A stretch of DNA of 36,304 nt, taken from the NCBI RefSeq assembly GCF_024609785.1, contig NZ_JANHJQ010000039.1, forward strand, positions 1 to 36,304. The letters run 5' to 3'. Positions 26,435-36,033 of the stretch are shown here, piece by piece. Below the pieces are notes generated by a model that ran no database searches, was not told the DNA's origin, and was given only the letters and a program-made list of their open reading frames with translations. The position numbers and the translations under genes were made by a program. Origin of the DNA: Pseudalkalibacillus decolorationis (GTDB taxonomy: Bacteria; Bacillota; Bacilli; Bacillales; Fictibacillaceae). Positions within the stretch are counted from its first letter, which is position 1. The number at the start of each line of letters is the position of its first letter.

Positions 26435-26581
26435 ATGAATCCTCCTTTGACAACTACATATATTTAAGTGCAAGATTCGACTGATGTTTTCATTAAACCT
26501 TCTTTTTCCAACTAAATGGTTAATGGAACCTAGTTAAGAATCGGACTATTTTATCAAAAAACGACTTATGTCCTACAGAAT

Positions 26582-26743
26582 AAGAAAAGCGTAAACGCCC
26601 TGTTCAGGTATGACAAGCGCTAGAGGTTCTGCAGCACAACACGCTTTTTGTGTTTGTGGAAGAATCGAAGCGACCTCGAGTACCTGGGCGTTGGAGCTGG
26701 ACATTGCATCTATGCAGCAAAATTTTATATTTTCTTAACGTGT
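26582..26743 (+). repeat. Repeat A, copy 2
   Basis: Same block order as copy 1, including AAGCGCTAGAG, ACACGCTTTTTGTGTTTGTGG, GAAGAATCGAAGCGACCTCG, GCATCTATGCAGCAAA and TTTTCTTAACGTGTA. The outer arms here are AACGCCC/GGGCGTT and AGGTA/TACCT. The gap 26435-26914 contains this repeat, a terminator hairpin and no gene. Confidence 0.88.
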
Positions 26744-26754
26744 ATAAACAAAGA

Positions 26755-26785
26755 AAAAATGCCAATATATAAATTGACATTTTTA
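26755..26785 (-). terminator. Terminator hairpin downstream of the ureohydrolase gene
   Basis: On the minus strand AAAAATGTCAAT and ATTGGCATTTTTT pair with one mismatch around TTATAT and end in T6. It is about 130 bases past the stop at 26915. Confidence 0.65.
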
Positions 26786-26914
26786 TTTGAGGTGCTTTTG
26801 TCACTGACCTCACCATTAAGAGGCGGCTTTTCATTTGAATTTTGGGGTTCCTATATAACTTATCAATCTACTTTGGTTAGCTTTTTTACCTATTAAGTAG
26901 TTCTTTATCCAAGC

Positions 26915-27880
26915 TTACTTTTTCGTTTCTACTCCAGCTTTTTCATTTTGTTTTTTAACTTTTAACGCGACAATACTAGCAAAATCATGTACTAATGTAG
27001 CGGCTAATAGAGACGTAATCTGGGTTGGATCATACGGTGGAAGTACTTCAACTAAATCAAAACCAACATAATTAAAGTCTTGAAGACAACGAATCATTTC
27101 AAGGGTTTCAAGACTACTGAATCCTCCAACCTCGAGCGTCCCTGTTCCCGGAGCACAAGATGGATCAACGAAATCAATATCAAAAGATAAGAAACAAGGA
27201 GTATCGCCAATCTTTTCCTTAACTTGTTTAACGACATCATTTATCCCTCGTTCTTTAAGTTGTTGAGTTGTAATCACATTATAGCCCAAATCAAGACTAG
27301 CATCGATATCTCCTGGATGATTTAATGTACCGCGAATCCCAATCTGAAATACCTTATCTGGTTGAAGAAGTCCCTCCTCATACGCTCTAATAAAAGGAGA
27401 ACCATGCCAATACTTCTCGTCATAATACGTATCCCAGGTGTCGGTGTGGGAATCGAAATGAATTAATGCAACCGGTCCATGCACTTTAGCTGCCGCACGT
27501 AGACTTGCTAAGGTAACGGAGTGGTCTCCCCCTAATCCAATCGGTACAATTCCCTGATTCATAAGATCTAATACTGCAGCTTCCATTAGTTCATAACTTC
27601 GGTGGATATTATGGGGGATAACGGATACGTCTCCAATGTCAATAGCATTCGTATCGTCAAAAGGATACACATTATTTACTGGATGGAAAGGGAACAATGT
27701 CATCGATGCTTGACGGATTGCTTGTGGAGCAAACCTTGCTCCAACCCGAAAGGAAGCAGCCGTATCAAAAGGCATTCCAAGGATCGCAAGCTTTACATTT
27801 TCTCCAGTCGAAGGTAAACGCATAAACGTACCAGTCGTACAAAATTCAGGTTTTACATCAGGTGTAAGTGGGTATTTCAT
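26915..27880 (-). CDS. speB: Ureohydrolase, agmatinase or guanidinobutyrase (SpeB-like)
   Basis: A binuclear manganese hydrolase of the arginase/agmatinase family. The metal-binding motifs are complete: GLGGDHSVTLASL (about residue 118), IHFDSHTDTWDTY (about 141) and SFDIDFVDPSCAPGTGT (about 232). At 321 residues it is longer than B. subtilis SpeB (about 290). It releases urea from a guanidino compound: agmatine would give putrescine, 4-guanidinobutyrate would give GABA. Both products feed the genes next to it, so the substrate remains open and the symbol is tentative. The start has GGAGG before it. It is separated from gabD by a terminator, and I see no clear promoter in the remaining 46 bases, so readthrough is possible. 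Confidence 0.85.
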   Translation of the reverse strand: MKYPLTPDVKPEFCTTGTFMRLPSTGENVKLAILGMPFDTAASFRVGARFAPQAIRQASMTLFPFHPVNNVYPFDDTNAIDIGDVSVIPHNIHRSYELMEAAVLDLMNQGIVPIGLGGDHSVTLASLRAAAKVHGPVALIHFDSHTDTWDTYYDEKYWHGSPFIRAYEEGLLQPDKVFQIGIRGTLNHPGDIDASLDLGYNVITTQQLKERGINDVVKQVKEKIGDTPCFLSFDIDFVDPSCAPGTGTLEVGGFSSLETLEMIRCLQDFNYVGFDLVEVLPPYDPTQITSLLAATLVHDFASIVALKVKKQNEKAGVETKK

Positions 27881-27926
27881 TGTCTTTTTTCCTCCATATT
27901 TTACTTTGATTTTTAAAAGAGTAAAA

Positions 27927-27967
27927 AAGCCCGATATCTATACGAACTTAGAATACCAGGCTTTTAT
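27927..27967 (-). terminator. Terminator of gabD
   Basis: On the minus strand AAAAGCCTGGTAT (27955-27967) pairs with ATATCGGGCTTTT (27927-27939), with two G-T wobbles, and leads into T6. CTATACGAA near 27940-27948 also has its complement near 27990-28000, so an alternative fold with the region just after gabD is possible. Confidence 0.82.
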
Positions 27968-28016
27968 AAGTACCCTTCTGTTTAAAAACGTTATTCGTAT
28001 AGCTTTTGTCTTATCG

Positions 28017-29480
28017 TTATACATCTAACCCAATTGAAATGTATTTCACTTCTAAAAACTCTTCGATACCGTGGTGGCCGCCTTCTCTTCCTAGCCCACT
28101 TTCTTTATATCCACCGAAAGGCGCTTGGGCTGCAGAAGGTAGTCCATCATTAAGGCCAATAATCCCATATTCTAGTTCCTCACTGATTCTGAATGCCCGG
28201 CTGAGGTTTTCTGTATATACATAGGCGGCAAGTCCATAAACCGTATTATTAGCCCTCTCAATCACTTCTTCTTCTGTTTTAAAGGTTGTAATCGGTGCCA
28301 ATGGGCCAAATATTTCTTCATTTATACATAACATACGATCATCAATATTAGTTAGTATGGTAGGTTCATAATAAAAACCAGCATCGGATTCAGGTTTATT
28401 GCCGCTGTATACGACCTTTCCCCCCTTATCCAACGCATCGTCAATTAACATTTTTACTTTTGTTAATGCTGCTTGATCAATTAAAGGGCCGATATCCGCA
28501 TCTTTTTCAAGGCCATTCCCAACCTTTAACTTAGCCAGCTCATTTTTGAAGAGTTCTAGGAACGGTTCCGTAACCTTTTCATGAACATAAACCCGGTTTG
28601 TACAAATACACGTTTGACCAGCATTTCTAAACTTTGAATTTACCAGCCCTTTTGCTGCTTTCTCTAAATCAGCATCATCCATTACAATAAATGGTGCGTT
28701 TCCACCTAATTCAAGAGAAATCTTTTTAACGGTTTCAGCGGCACCTTTCATTAATACTTTTCCAATTTCTGTGGATCCAGTGAACGTAATCTTTCTTACA
28801 CGAGAATCCTCAAGCCATGCGTCCCCAATTTCCTTTGCCTTACCTGTTACAATGTTTAACACACCTTTTGGCAAACCGGCTTCGTCAGCTAATTCTGCTA
28901 GTTTTAAAGCAGTTAAAGGAGTCTGTTGTGCCGGTTTCACCACTGCTGTACAACCTGCAGCAAGAGCCGGTGCCACTTTACGTGTAATCATGGCAGCCGG
29001 GAAGTTCCATGGCGTAATCGCTGCAATGACCCCAACTGGTTCTTTACGGACAAGAATTCGTTTGTTTGGATGAGAAGCAGGGATCGTCTCTCCGTAAATT
29101 CGTTTTCCTTCTTCCGCATACCATGAAATAAAACTGTTTGCATACATGACTTCACCGACAGCTTCTTTTAATGGTTTCCCTTGCTCCAGCGTCATGATCC
29201 TGCCAATCTCATCTTTATTTTCATCAATTAATTGAAACCATTTCATTAAAACTTTGCTTCGATCCTCAGCCGTTCTCTTAGACCACTCTTTAAATGCATG
29301 ATGGGCAGCCTCAACGGCCTGTTTCGCTTCGTTTGTTCCACCCCTTGCAATCGTTCCAATCACTTCATTTGTTGCTGGATTCATAACCTCAATGAATTCC
29401 TTACAGTCGTTTCCTACCCACTGTCCATTTATATACATTGGAAACAGTTGATCTTTCTCGTCTATTACACTAGTTTTCAT
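28017..29480 (-). CDS. gabD: Succinate-semialdehyde dehydrogenase (aldehyde dehydrogenase family)
   Basis: It oxidises succinic semialdehyde, the product of GABA transamination, to succinate. The 487-residue protein has AITPWNFPAAMITRKVAPAL, the coenzyme loop FTGSTEIGKVLM, the catalytic Glu in ELGGNAPFIV, and the catalytic Cys in NAGQTCICTNRVYV (about residue 287). The C-terminal part has GLNDGLPSAAQAPFGGYKES. The NAPF and CICTN forms are typical of GabD. It starts 16 bases after gabT with AGGTGA ahead of the ATG, so the two are co-transcribed. Length normal. Confidence 0.92.
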   Translation of the reverse strand: MKTSVIDEKDQLFPMYINGQWVGNDCKEFIEVMNPATNEVIGTIARGGTNEAKQAVEAAHHAFKEWSKRTAEDRSKVLMKWFQLIDENKDEIGRIMTLEQGKPLKEAVGEVMYANSFISWYAEEGKRIYGETIPASHPNKRILVRKEPVGVIAAITPWNFPAAMITRKVAPALAAGCTAVVKPAQQTPLTALKLAELADEAGLPKGVLNIVTGKAKEIGDAWLEDSRVRKITFTGSTEIGKVLMKGAAETVKKISLELGGNAPFIVMDDADLEKAAKGLVNSKFRNAGQTCICTNRVYVHEKVTEPFLELFKNELAKLKVGNGLEKDADIGPLIDQAALTKVKMLIDDALDKGGKVVYSGNKPESDAGFYYEPTILTNIDDRMLCINEEIFGPLAPITTFKTEEEVIERANNTVYGLAAYVYTENLSRAFRISEELEYGIIGLNDGLPSAAQAPFGGYKESGLGREGGHHGIEEFLEVKYISIGLDV

Positions 29481-29496
29481 TATTTATCACCTCACT

Positions 29497-30849
29497 CTAA
29501 ATGTATTGTGGTGCCAAAACAGTTTCCATTGATTCTTCTAAAATAGTTAATCCTTCTTCTAGCTGCTCATATGTTATCGTAAGAGGCATTAATATACGAA
29601 TCACGTTTCCAAACACACCGGCGCTTAATAAAAGCAGACCTCTGCTTGTCGCTTCTTTAACAATTTTTCCTACTGTTTCTTTATCCGGTGTTTTACTTTC
29701 TTTATCTTTTACGATTTCCAACGCGCACATTGCTCCAAGACCACGAATGCCATCAACTTGCTCAAAACGGTCAGCCAGCTGCTGAAACTTTTCGATAACT
29801 TTCTGTCCTAAAACTTGTGCTCGTTCATTTAAGTTTTCTTTTTCAATGATTTCCAGGACAGCAAGAGCAGCACGACATCCAAGCGGGCTACCAGAATAGG
29901 TTCCTCCAAGCTCTCCGGGTTCAGAAACACTCATGATCTCTTCTCTACCGATAACTCCACTAATCGGCACTCCTGCCCCCATCGATTTCGAGATGGTCAT
30001 AAGGTCAGGGGCTACGCCAAAATGCTCGATAGCAAAGTAACTTCCTGTCCGGCTAAAGCCGGTTTGGATTTCATCAGCAACAAATACGATACCATTCTCT
30101 TTACAAATCTCATAAACTCGCTGTACAAATGCTTTATCAGGAACGATAAATCCTCCCTCACCTTGTACCGGCTCCATTACAACAGCTGCAATGGTTTCAG
30201 GAGCAACCTCTGTTAATAAAAATTGTTCAAATTGCTCGATAATAAATGCACTGTATTGTTCTTCACTCATACCTTCTGGACGGCGGTAAACATATGGATA
30301 TGGAGCTTTATACACTTCAGGTGCAAAGGGACCAAATTCATATTTATAAGGTTTGACTTTGCTCGTCATCGACATCGTCATTAATGTTCGACCATGGAAG
30401 CCTCTTGTAAAGGAAATAACCCCTTGTCTTTTCGTATACTTTCGCGCGATTTTCACAGCGTTTTCAACAGCTTCCGCACCACTGTTAAAGAGAGCTGCCT
30501 GTTTTGGGAAATCGCCCGGAGCAAGTTCGATTAACTTTTCTGCCAGTTCAATATAGGATTCATACATCATGACATTAAAACCAGTATGGATAAAATTCTC
30601 TGCCTGTTCTTGAATCACCTTAACCACTTCCGGGTGAGAGTGGCCAACATTAACTGTTCCTATCGCGCCTGCAAAATCGATAAATGTGTTACCATCGATA
30701 TCCTCTACTAGTGCTCCCTCTGCTTTTTTTACAAATGCAGCACATCCATTACTGATCCCTTTTGGAACGGCTCTTTTTCTTCTTTCTAAAAGATCTTGAG
30801 ATTTAGGCCCTGGAATGGTTGTGTTCAACGTTGCATAGTTTGTTGTCAT
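29497..30849 (-). CDS. gabT: 4-aminobutyrate aminotransferase
   Basis: A PLP-dependent class III aminotransferase that converts GABA and 2-oxoglutarate to succinic semialdehyde and glutamate. Key parts: FIDFAGAIGTVNVGHSHPEV, FNSGAEAVENAVKIARKYTK, SFTRGFHGRTLMTMSMTSK, VMEPVQGEGGFIVPD, VADEIQTGFSRTG (PLP-binding Asp) and the Schiff-base Lys in MTISKSMGAG (about residue 280). It matches the Bacillus GabT sequence I remember very closely in these blocks. The ATG at 30849 (MTTNYATLN) follows AAGGAAGGTG, giving 450 residues. A longer frame upstream runs through repeat sequence and is rejected. Confidence 0.93.
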   Translation of the reverse strand: MTTNYATLNTTIPGPKSQDLLERRKRAVPKGISNGCAAFVKKAEGALVEDIDGNTFIDFAGAIGTVNVGHSHPEVVKVIQEQAENFIHTGFNVMMYESYIELAEKLIELAPGDFPKQAALFNSGAEAVENAVKIARKYTKRQGVISFTRGFHGRTLMTMSMTSKVKPYKYEFGPFAPEVYKAPYPYVYRRPEGMSEEQYSAFIIEQFEQFLLTEVAPETIAAVVMEPVQGEGGFIVPDKAFVQRVYEICKENGIVFVADEIQTGFSRTGSYFAIEHFGVAPDLMTISKSMGAGVPISGVIGREEIMSVSEPGELGGTYSGSPLGCRAALAVLEIIEKENLNERAQVLGQKVIEKFQQLADRFEQVDGIRGLGAMCALEIVKDKESKTPDKETVGKIVKEATSRGLLLLSAGVFGNVIRILMPLTITYEQLEEGLTILEESMETVLAPQYI

Positions 30850-30873
30850 TATAACTACACCTTCCTTATGATT

Positions 30874-30911
30874 GCATCTATGCAGCAAAAAGGAGGAATC
30901 ACCCTCCTTTT
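30874..30911 (-). terminator. Terminator of the aminotransferase gene, built against a solo A-tail motif
   Basis: On the minus strand AAAAGGAGG (30903-30911) pairs with CCTCCTTTT (30888-30896) around GTGATT. The T run is followed at once by the complement of GCATCTATGCAGCAAA (30874-30889), the tail motif of repeat A. It separates the patA-like gene from gabT, so gabTD either depends on readthrough or has a promoter I cannot see. Confidence 0.7.
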
Positions 30912-30925
30912 CACCCTTTCAATTA

Positions 30926-32323
<1,398 letters not shown>

Positions 32324-32356
32324 TTAATAGATTCGCTATTAGTCATGTCAGATATT

Positions 32357-33829
32357 TTATTTGGAAAACCAGCCAATAGGTTCGACTTGTAAATTGATGT
32401 TAATTTGTTTGATTTCTTGAAACTCATCTAAACCGTACGTTCCAAGGCCCCGACCGATACCGCTTTGTTTATATCCGCCCCATGGCGCTTCGTTGTAAGT
32501 TGGATGGTACGTATTAATCCACGTAATTCCAGCACGAAGCTTCTTAATGACTCGCAGTGCCTTTGCTCCATCCACTGTGAAAACGGCGCCAGCAAGGCCA
32601 TAATCAGTGTCATTGGACAAATGAATAGCTTCTTTTTCATCTTTGAATTTTTGAATAACAACAACGGGGCCGAATATTTCTTCTTGCACAATTCGCATAT
32701 CTGGTTTTACATCTGCAAATGCAGTTGGTTCAACAAAATAACCTTTATTCAATCCATCCTTTGTGATACGTTCTCCTCCGCATACAAGACGAGCGCCTTC
32801 TTCTTTACCAATCTTAATATAGTTCAAGACTTTTTCCATGTGCTCTTGACTGACAAGAGGACCCATTTCTGAGTTCGATTCATTTCCAGGACCCACGTTG
32901 ATTTGTTTAGCCCGTTCAGCAAATCGGTTTACAAATTGATCGTAAATGCTCTCTTCCACCAAAATACGCGATCCTGAAGAGCATACTTGTCCAGCTCCGG
33001 CATAAATACCAAACAGTGCGTAATCAACAGCTGTTTCAAAATCGGCATCAGCAAAGATAATGTTTGGTGATTTCCCACCGAGTTCTAAAGAAATTTTCTT
33101 CACATTTCCGGTAGCTGCTCTCATGATATGTTTTCCGGTTTGTGTACCACCCGTAAAGGAAACGAGATCTACGTCATGGCTTTCAGCTATTTCGTTCCCT
33201 ACAGTAGGTCCTGCTCCCAGTACCATGTTCGCTACACCCTTTGGTAATTCCACCTCTTCAAAGATTTCAAATAGCTTTGTTGGTGTTAAAGGTGTGACTT
33301 CGGAAGGTTTAAACACGATCGTGTTACCTGCTGCCAATGCAGGCGCAATTTTCCAAACGCTCATCAAGAGAGGATAATTCCACGGAACAATCAATCCACA
33401 AACACCGACCGGCTCACGCACAACCATTGCTTGCACTGGGTCTGAAACGTGGTAGGTTTGTCCATCAGGCTTTGTAATAAGTCCAGCATAATAACGGAAG
33501 CACGCAGCTGCATCAGCAACGTCAAATCCTGCTTCTCGAAGTGTTTTACCGTTATCCATTGTCTCGAATCGGGTAAGTTCCTCTGCATTTTCATCGATTT
33601 TATCTGCGACTTTAAATAAATACGATGCTCTTTCTTCAGCAGGCAACTCAGACCAGACACAACTGTTAAACGCTGCTTTTGCTGCCTCAATTGCTTCTTT
33701 AGCATCCTCTACTGTTCCCTCAACCGATTGTGCAAAGACCTCGCCGTTTGCTGGATTCACGACATTTCGCTTTTCCTTATTATGCGAATCTTTCCATTCA
33801 CCATTGATATACATTTTCAAATTAAGCAT
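32357..33829 (-). CDS. Aldehyde dehydrogenase, probably 4-aminobutanal dehydrogenase
   Basis: An NAD(P)-dependent aldehyde dehydrogenase of 490 residues. Motifs: GLIVPWNYPLLMSVWKIAPA, FTGGTQTGKHIM (coenzyme loop), catalytic Glu in ISLELGGKSPNIIF, and catalytic Cys in AGAGQVCSSGSRILV (about residue 285). The C-terminal half has WINTYHPTYNEAPWGGYKQS. It is closest to the betaine-aldehyde and aminoaldehyde branch (B. subtilis GbsA/DhaS type). Lying between the putrescine importer and the putrescine aminotransferase, it most likely turns 4-aminobutanal into GABA (PatD/PuuC role). This is inferred from context. The ATG at 33829 has GGAGG 9 bases before it. Confidence 0.85.
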   Translation of the reverse strand: MLNLKMYINGEWKDSHNKEKRNVVNPANGEVFAQSVEGTVEDAKEAIEAAKAAFNSCVWSELPAEERASYLFKVADKIDENAEELTRFETMDNGKTLREAGFDVADAAACFRYYAGLITKPDGQTYHVSDPVQAMVVREPVGVCGLIVPWNYPLLMSVWKIAPALAAGNTIVFKPSEVTPLTPTKLFEIFEEVELPKGVANMVLGAGPTVGNEIAESHDVDLVSFTGGTQTGKHIMRAATGNVKKISLELGGKSPNIIFADADFETAVDYALFGIYAGAGQVCSSGSRILVEESIYDQFVNRFAERAKQINVGPGNESNSEMGPLVSQEHMEKVLNYIKIGKEEGARLVCGGERITKDGLNKGYFVEPTAFADVKPDMRIVQEEIFGPVVVIQKFKDEKEAIHLSNDTDYGLAGAVFTVDGAKALRVIKKLRAGITWINTYHPTYNEAPWGGYKQSGIGRGLGTYGLDEFQEIKQININLQVEPIGWFSK

Positions 33830-33861
33830 CAAAAACTACCTCCTTCACTTGTTTTTTAATA

Positions 33862-33878
33862 ATGCAAGTTCTATGCCA
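33862..33878 (-). promoter_or_regulatory. Sigma-54 promoter of the aldehyde dehydrogenase-aminotransferase unit
   Basis: On the minus strand TGGCATAGAACTTGCAT has the -24 GG and -12 GC elements at the right spacing (TGGCA-N6-TTGCA/T), 33 bases before the start codon. The perfect inverted repeat TATGCA-AAAA-TGCATA (33931-33946) lies about 55 bases upstream and could bind the activator. Confidence 0.8.
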
Positions 33879-33977
33879 AAACAAAAATACTGTTTTAAGT
33901 GCCATTTTCCATAGAATAAAAACGTAAAGTTATGCAAAAATGCATAGTTTAGTAACAAGTGCATATTATTACGACAT

Positions 33978-35324
33978 TTACATTTGTACTTTTTCAGACT
34001 GATATTGAGGTGGTGCCGCACGAAATAGTTTCGTGATATATAACAGATAACAAAAACCAACCGCGGCCCAAACCAGACCAAGAATAAAAGAACTCATTTC
34101 AAGATTGAACCATAAGACAGCAACTGCTGCAGCTCCGATCAATGGCATAACAAGATAGCTAAAAAATCCTTTCACCGTTTTATGTTGCTTTTTACGGATA
34201 ACGAAATGGCTGATAACACTTAAGTTAACAAACGTAAAAGCAATTAATGCCCCAAAACTAATTAAAGAGGCTGCTGTCACCAAGTCAAAGAACATAGCTG
34301 ACAGTGAAACGATTCCAACTAGAACAACGTTAAAAGAGGGCGTTTTCCAGCGCGGATGGACGTACCCAAACATTTTTCCCGGGAATACATTATCTCGTCC
34401 CATTACATACAAGAGACGGGAAACACTCGCATGTGACGCAAGTCCTGAAGCTAGTGTATTAACAAATGTCGTCACTAAAAAAATAGACTGGAACAACTTC
34501 CCACCAACATAAAGCGCTATTTCCGGCAACGCTGCATCAGGCTGCTTGAACCTTGACATATCAGGAAAAAACGATTGGATAAAGAATGAGGTTGTAATGA
34601 AAATAATTCCTCCGAAAAGTGCGGTAAGGAAAATAGCACGTGGAATGGTCTTTGTAGGGTTTGCTGTTTCCTCAGAAAGAGTTGTAACGGCATCAAATCC
34701 TAAAAATGAGAAACAAAGAACGGTTGCGCCAGCTATTAATGCAGGAATCGCCATACCTTCATTTAAAAACGGCTGAAAGCTAAAAACCTTTCCTGTGCCT
34801 TCGCCCTGATTAAGCCCATTTATAACTAACACGATAAATACGACCATGATCGCAATTTGAATCAAAACTAAAAGAGTGCTGAAATTTGCCAAGACATTGA
34901 CACTCCTCATGTTAAGAAAAGTAACTAGAGCAACAAAACCAACCACCCAAATCCAGGAAGGTACATCAGGAAACAAAGCCGAAAGATAGATTCGAGTTAA
35001 TAACGCGTTAACCATCGGTAGAAAAAGATAATCGAGCAAAGCTGACCATCCCACTAGAAAACCGAGATTTGGACTCATCGTTTTTTGCGTATACGTATAG
35101 GCCGACCCTGCCAAAGGAAAGACCTTAACCAACTTCCCATAGCTAGCGGCTGTAAATAACATGGCAACCAATGCTAATATATAGGCAGAGGGGACGTGTC
35201 CATCGGTTATATTTGATACGATCCCAAACGTATCAAAAACAACCATTGGGGTCATATAAGCTAGCCCCATCATTACAACTTGCCATAGATTTAAAGAACG
35301 CTTTAATTGTGCACCGTTTTCCAT
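33978..35324 (-). CDS. puuP: Putrescine importer, PuuP-like APC permease
   Basis: A 448-residue membrane transporter with about 12 hydrophobic helices, of the amino acid-polyamine-organocation family. It matches E. coli PuuP over its whole length as I recall that sequence: [78 protein letters not shown] and [20 protein letters not shown]. PuuP takes up putrescine with protons. The start follows GGAGG at good spacing. A sigma-54 promoter lies 160 bases upstream. It is the first gene of the polyamine cluster, 148 bases before the aldehyde dehydrogenase gene. Confidence 0.92.
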   Translation of the reverse strand: MENGAQLKRSLNLWQVVMMGLAYMTPMVVFDTFGIVSNITDGHVPSAYILALVAMLFTAASYGKLVKVFPLAGSAYTYTQKTMSPNLGFLVGWSALLDYLFLPMVNALLTRIYLSALFPDVPSWIWVVGFVALVTFLNMRSVNVLANFSTLLVLIQIAIMVVFIVLVINGLNQGEGTGKVFSFQPFLNEGMAIPALIAGATVLCFSFLGFDAVTTLSEETANPTKTIPRAIFLTALFGGIIFITTSFFIQSFFPDMSRFKQPDAALPEIALYVGGKLFQSIFLVTTFVNTLASGLASHASVSRLLYVMGRDNVFPGKMFGYVHPRWKTPSFNVVLVGIVSLSAMFFDLVTAASLISFGALIAFTFVNLSVISHFVIRKKQHKTVKGFFSYLVMPLIGAAAVAVLWFNLEMSSFILGLVWAAVGFCYLLYITKLFRAAPPQYQSEKVQM

Positions 35325-35481
35325 GTATCATTCCTCCATCTTATATTTAGATAAAACGCTTTCAAATACCTGAACCTAAACCTTAACCTTAATGATCCTC
35401 TTCCTTACCCAATTAACGTGAAATTGACTCTAGATAAAAAGCTCCCTTCTATTTTTTGAATTTTCTTACTACCTATAATCA

Positions 35482-35498
35482 TTGCAACTTTTGTGCCA
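35482..35498 (-). promoter_or_regulatory. Sigma-54 promoter of puuP
   Basis: On the minus strand TGGCACAAAAGTTGCAA is a perfect match to the consensus TGGCAC-N5-TTGCA/T. It lies about 160 bases before the puuP start. The region upstream (35500-35725) has no gene. I found no perfect copy of the inverted repeat seen near the second promoter, only a TGCATA half at 35629-35634. Confidence 0.85.
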
Positions 35499-35726
35499 AC
35501 ATCTACATTAGACATCTAACTAAACCCCTGAATAGGTACAAACTAGGTATATAGTAACTGGAAAAATTTTAAGGATAACCGGGACTATTATGTAATTTGC
35601 TATTTTCAGAGTTGAATTTATTCACCCCTGCATACATTATTCCGTTTGTCATACTTAGGAACTATAAAGAAAAATAGAAAAATAGTAAACTCCACCTCTG
35701 ATTCCTTAGTGGACTGATTGTACAAT

Positions 35727-35946
35727 GAGAAAGGCGTAAGCGCTCTGTTTATGTGCGATAAAGAAAACTTGGTAAACGCCAAGGTTTTAGGCGATTACTT
35801 TAGTTGCACTTATGCTTTAGTGCAAGCGCTGGAGATTCTGCAACATAACACGCTTTTTGTGTTTGTGGAAGAATCGAAGTGACGATCTGCGCACCTGAGC
35901 GCTGGAGCTAGACATCGCATCGATGCAGCAATCTTTATACTTTCCT
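35727..35946 (+). repeat. Repeat A, copy 3, with a B module inside
   Basis: The left arm (AAGCGCTCTGTTTATGTGCG) is followed by about 65 bp of B (AAAACTTGGTAAACGCCAAG, then GGCGATTAC, TTAGTTGCAC). Repeat A then resumes at AAGCGCTGGAGATTCTG and runs to GCATCGATGCAGCAAT and TTATACTTTCCT. It lies between puuP and the pdxS terminator, in the gap 35325-36033. Confidence 0.88.
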
Positions 35947-35950
35947 ATGA

Positions 35951-35990
35951 AAAAAACCGAATGTGGGATTTTTTCCACGTCCGGTTTTTG
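35951..35990 (-). terminator. Terminator directly after pdxS
   Basis: On the minus strand AAAACCGGACGTGG pairs with CCACATTCGGTTTT, with one mismatch, around a short A-rich loop and ends in T7. It is 44 bases past the pdxS stop, leaving no room for pdxT. Confidence 0.88.
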
Positions 35991-36033
35991 TATATAAAAA
36001 AATATGATGCTCTTAGAATTTCAATTATTTTTA

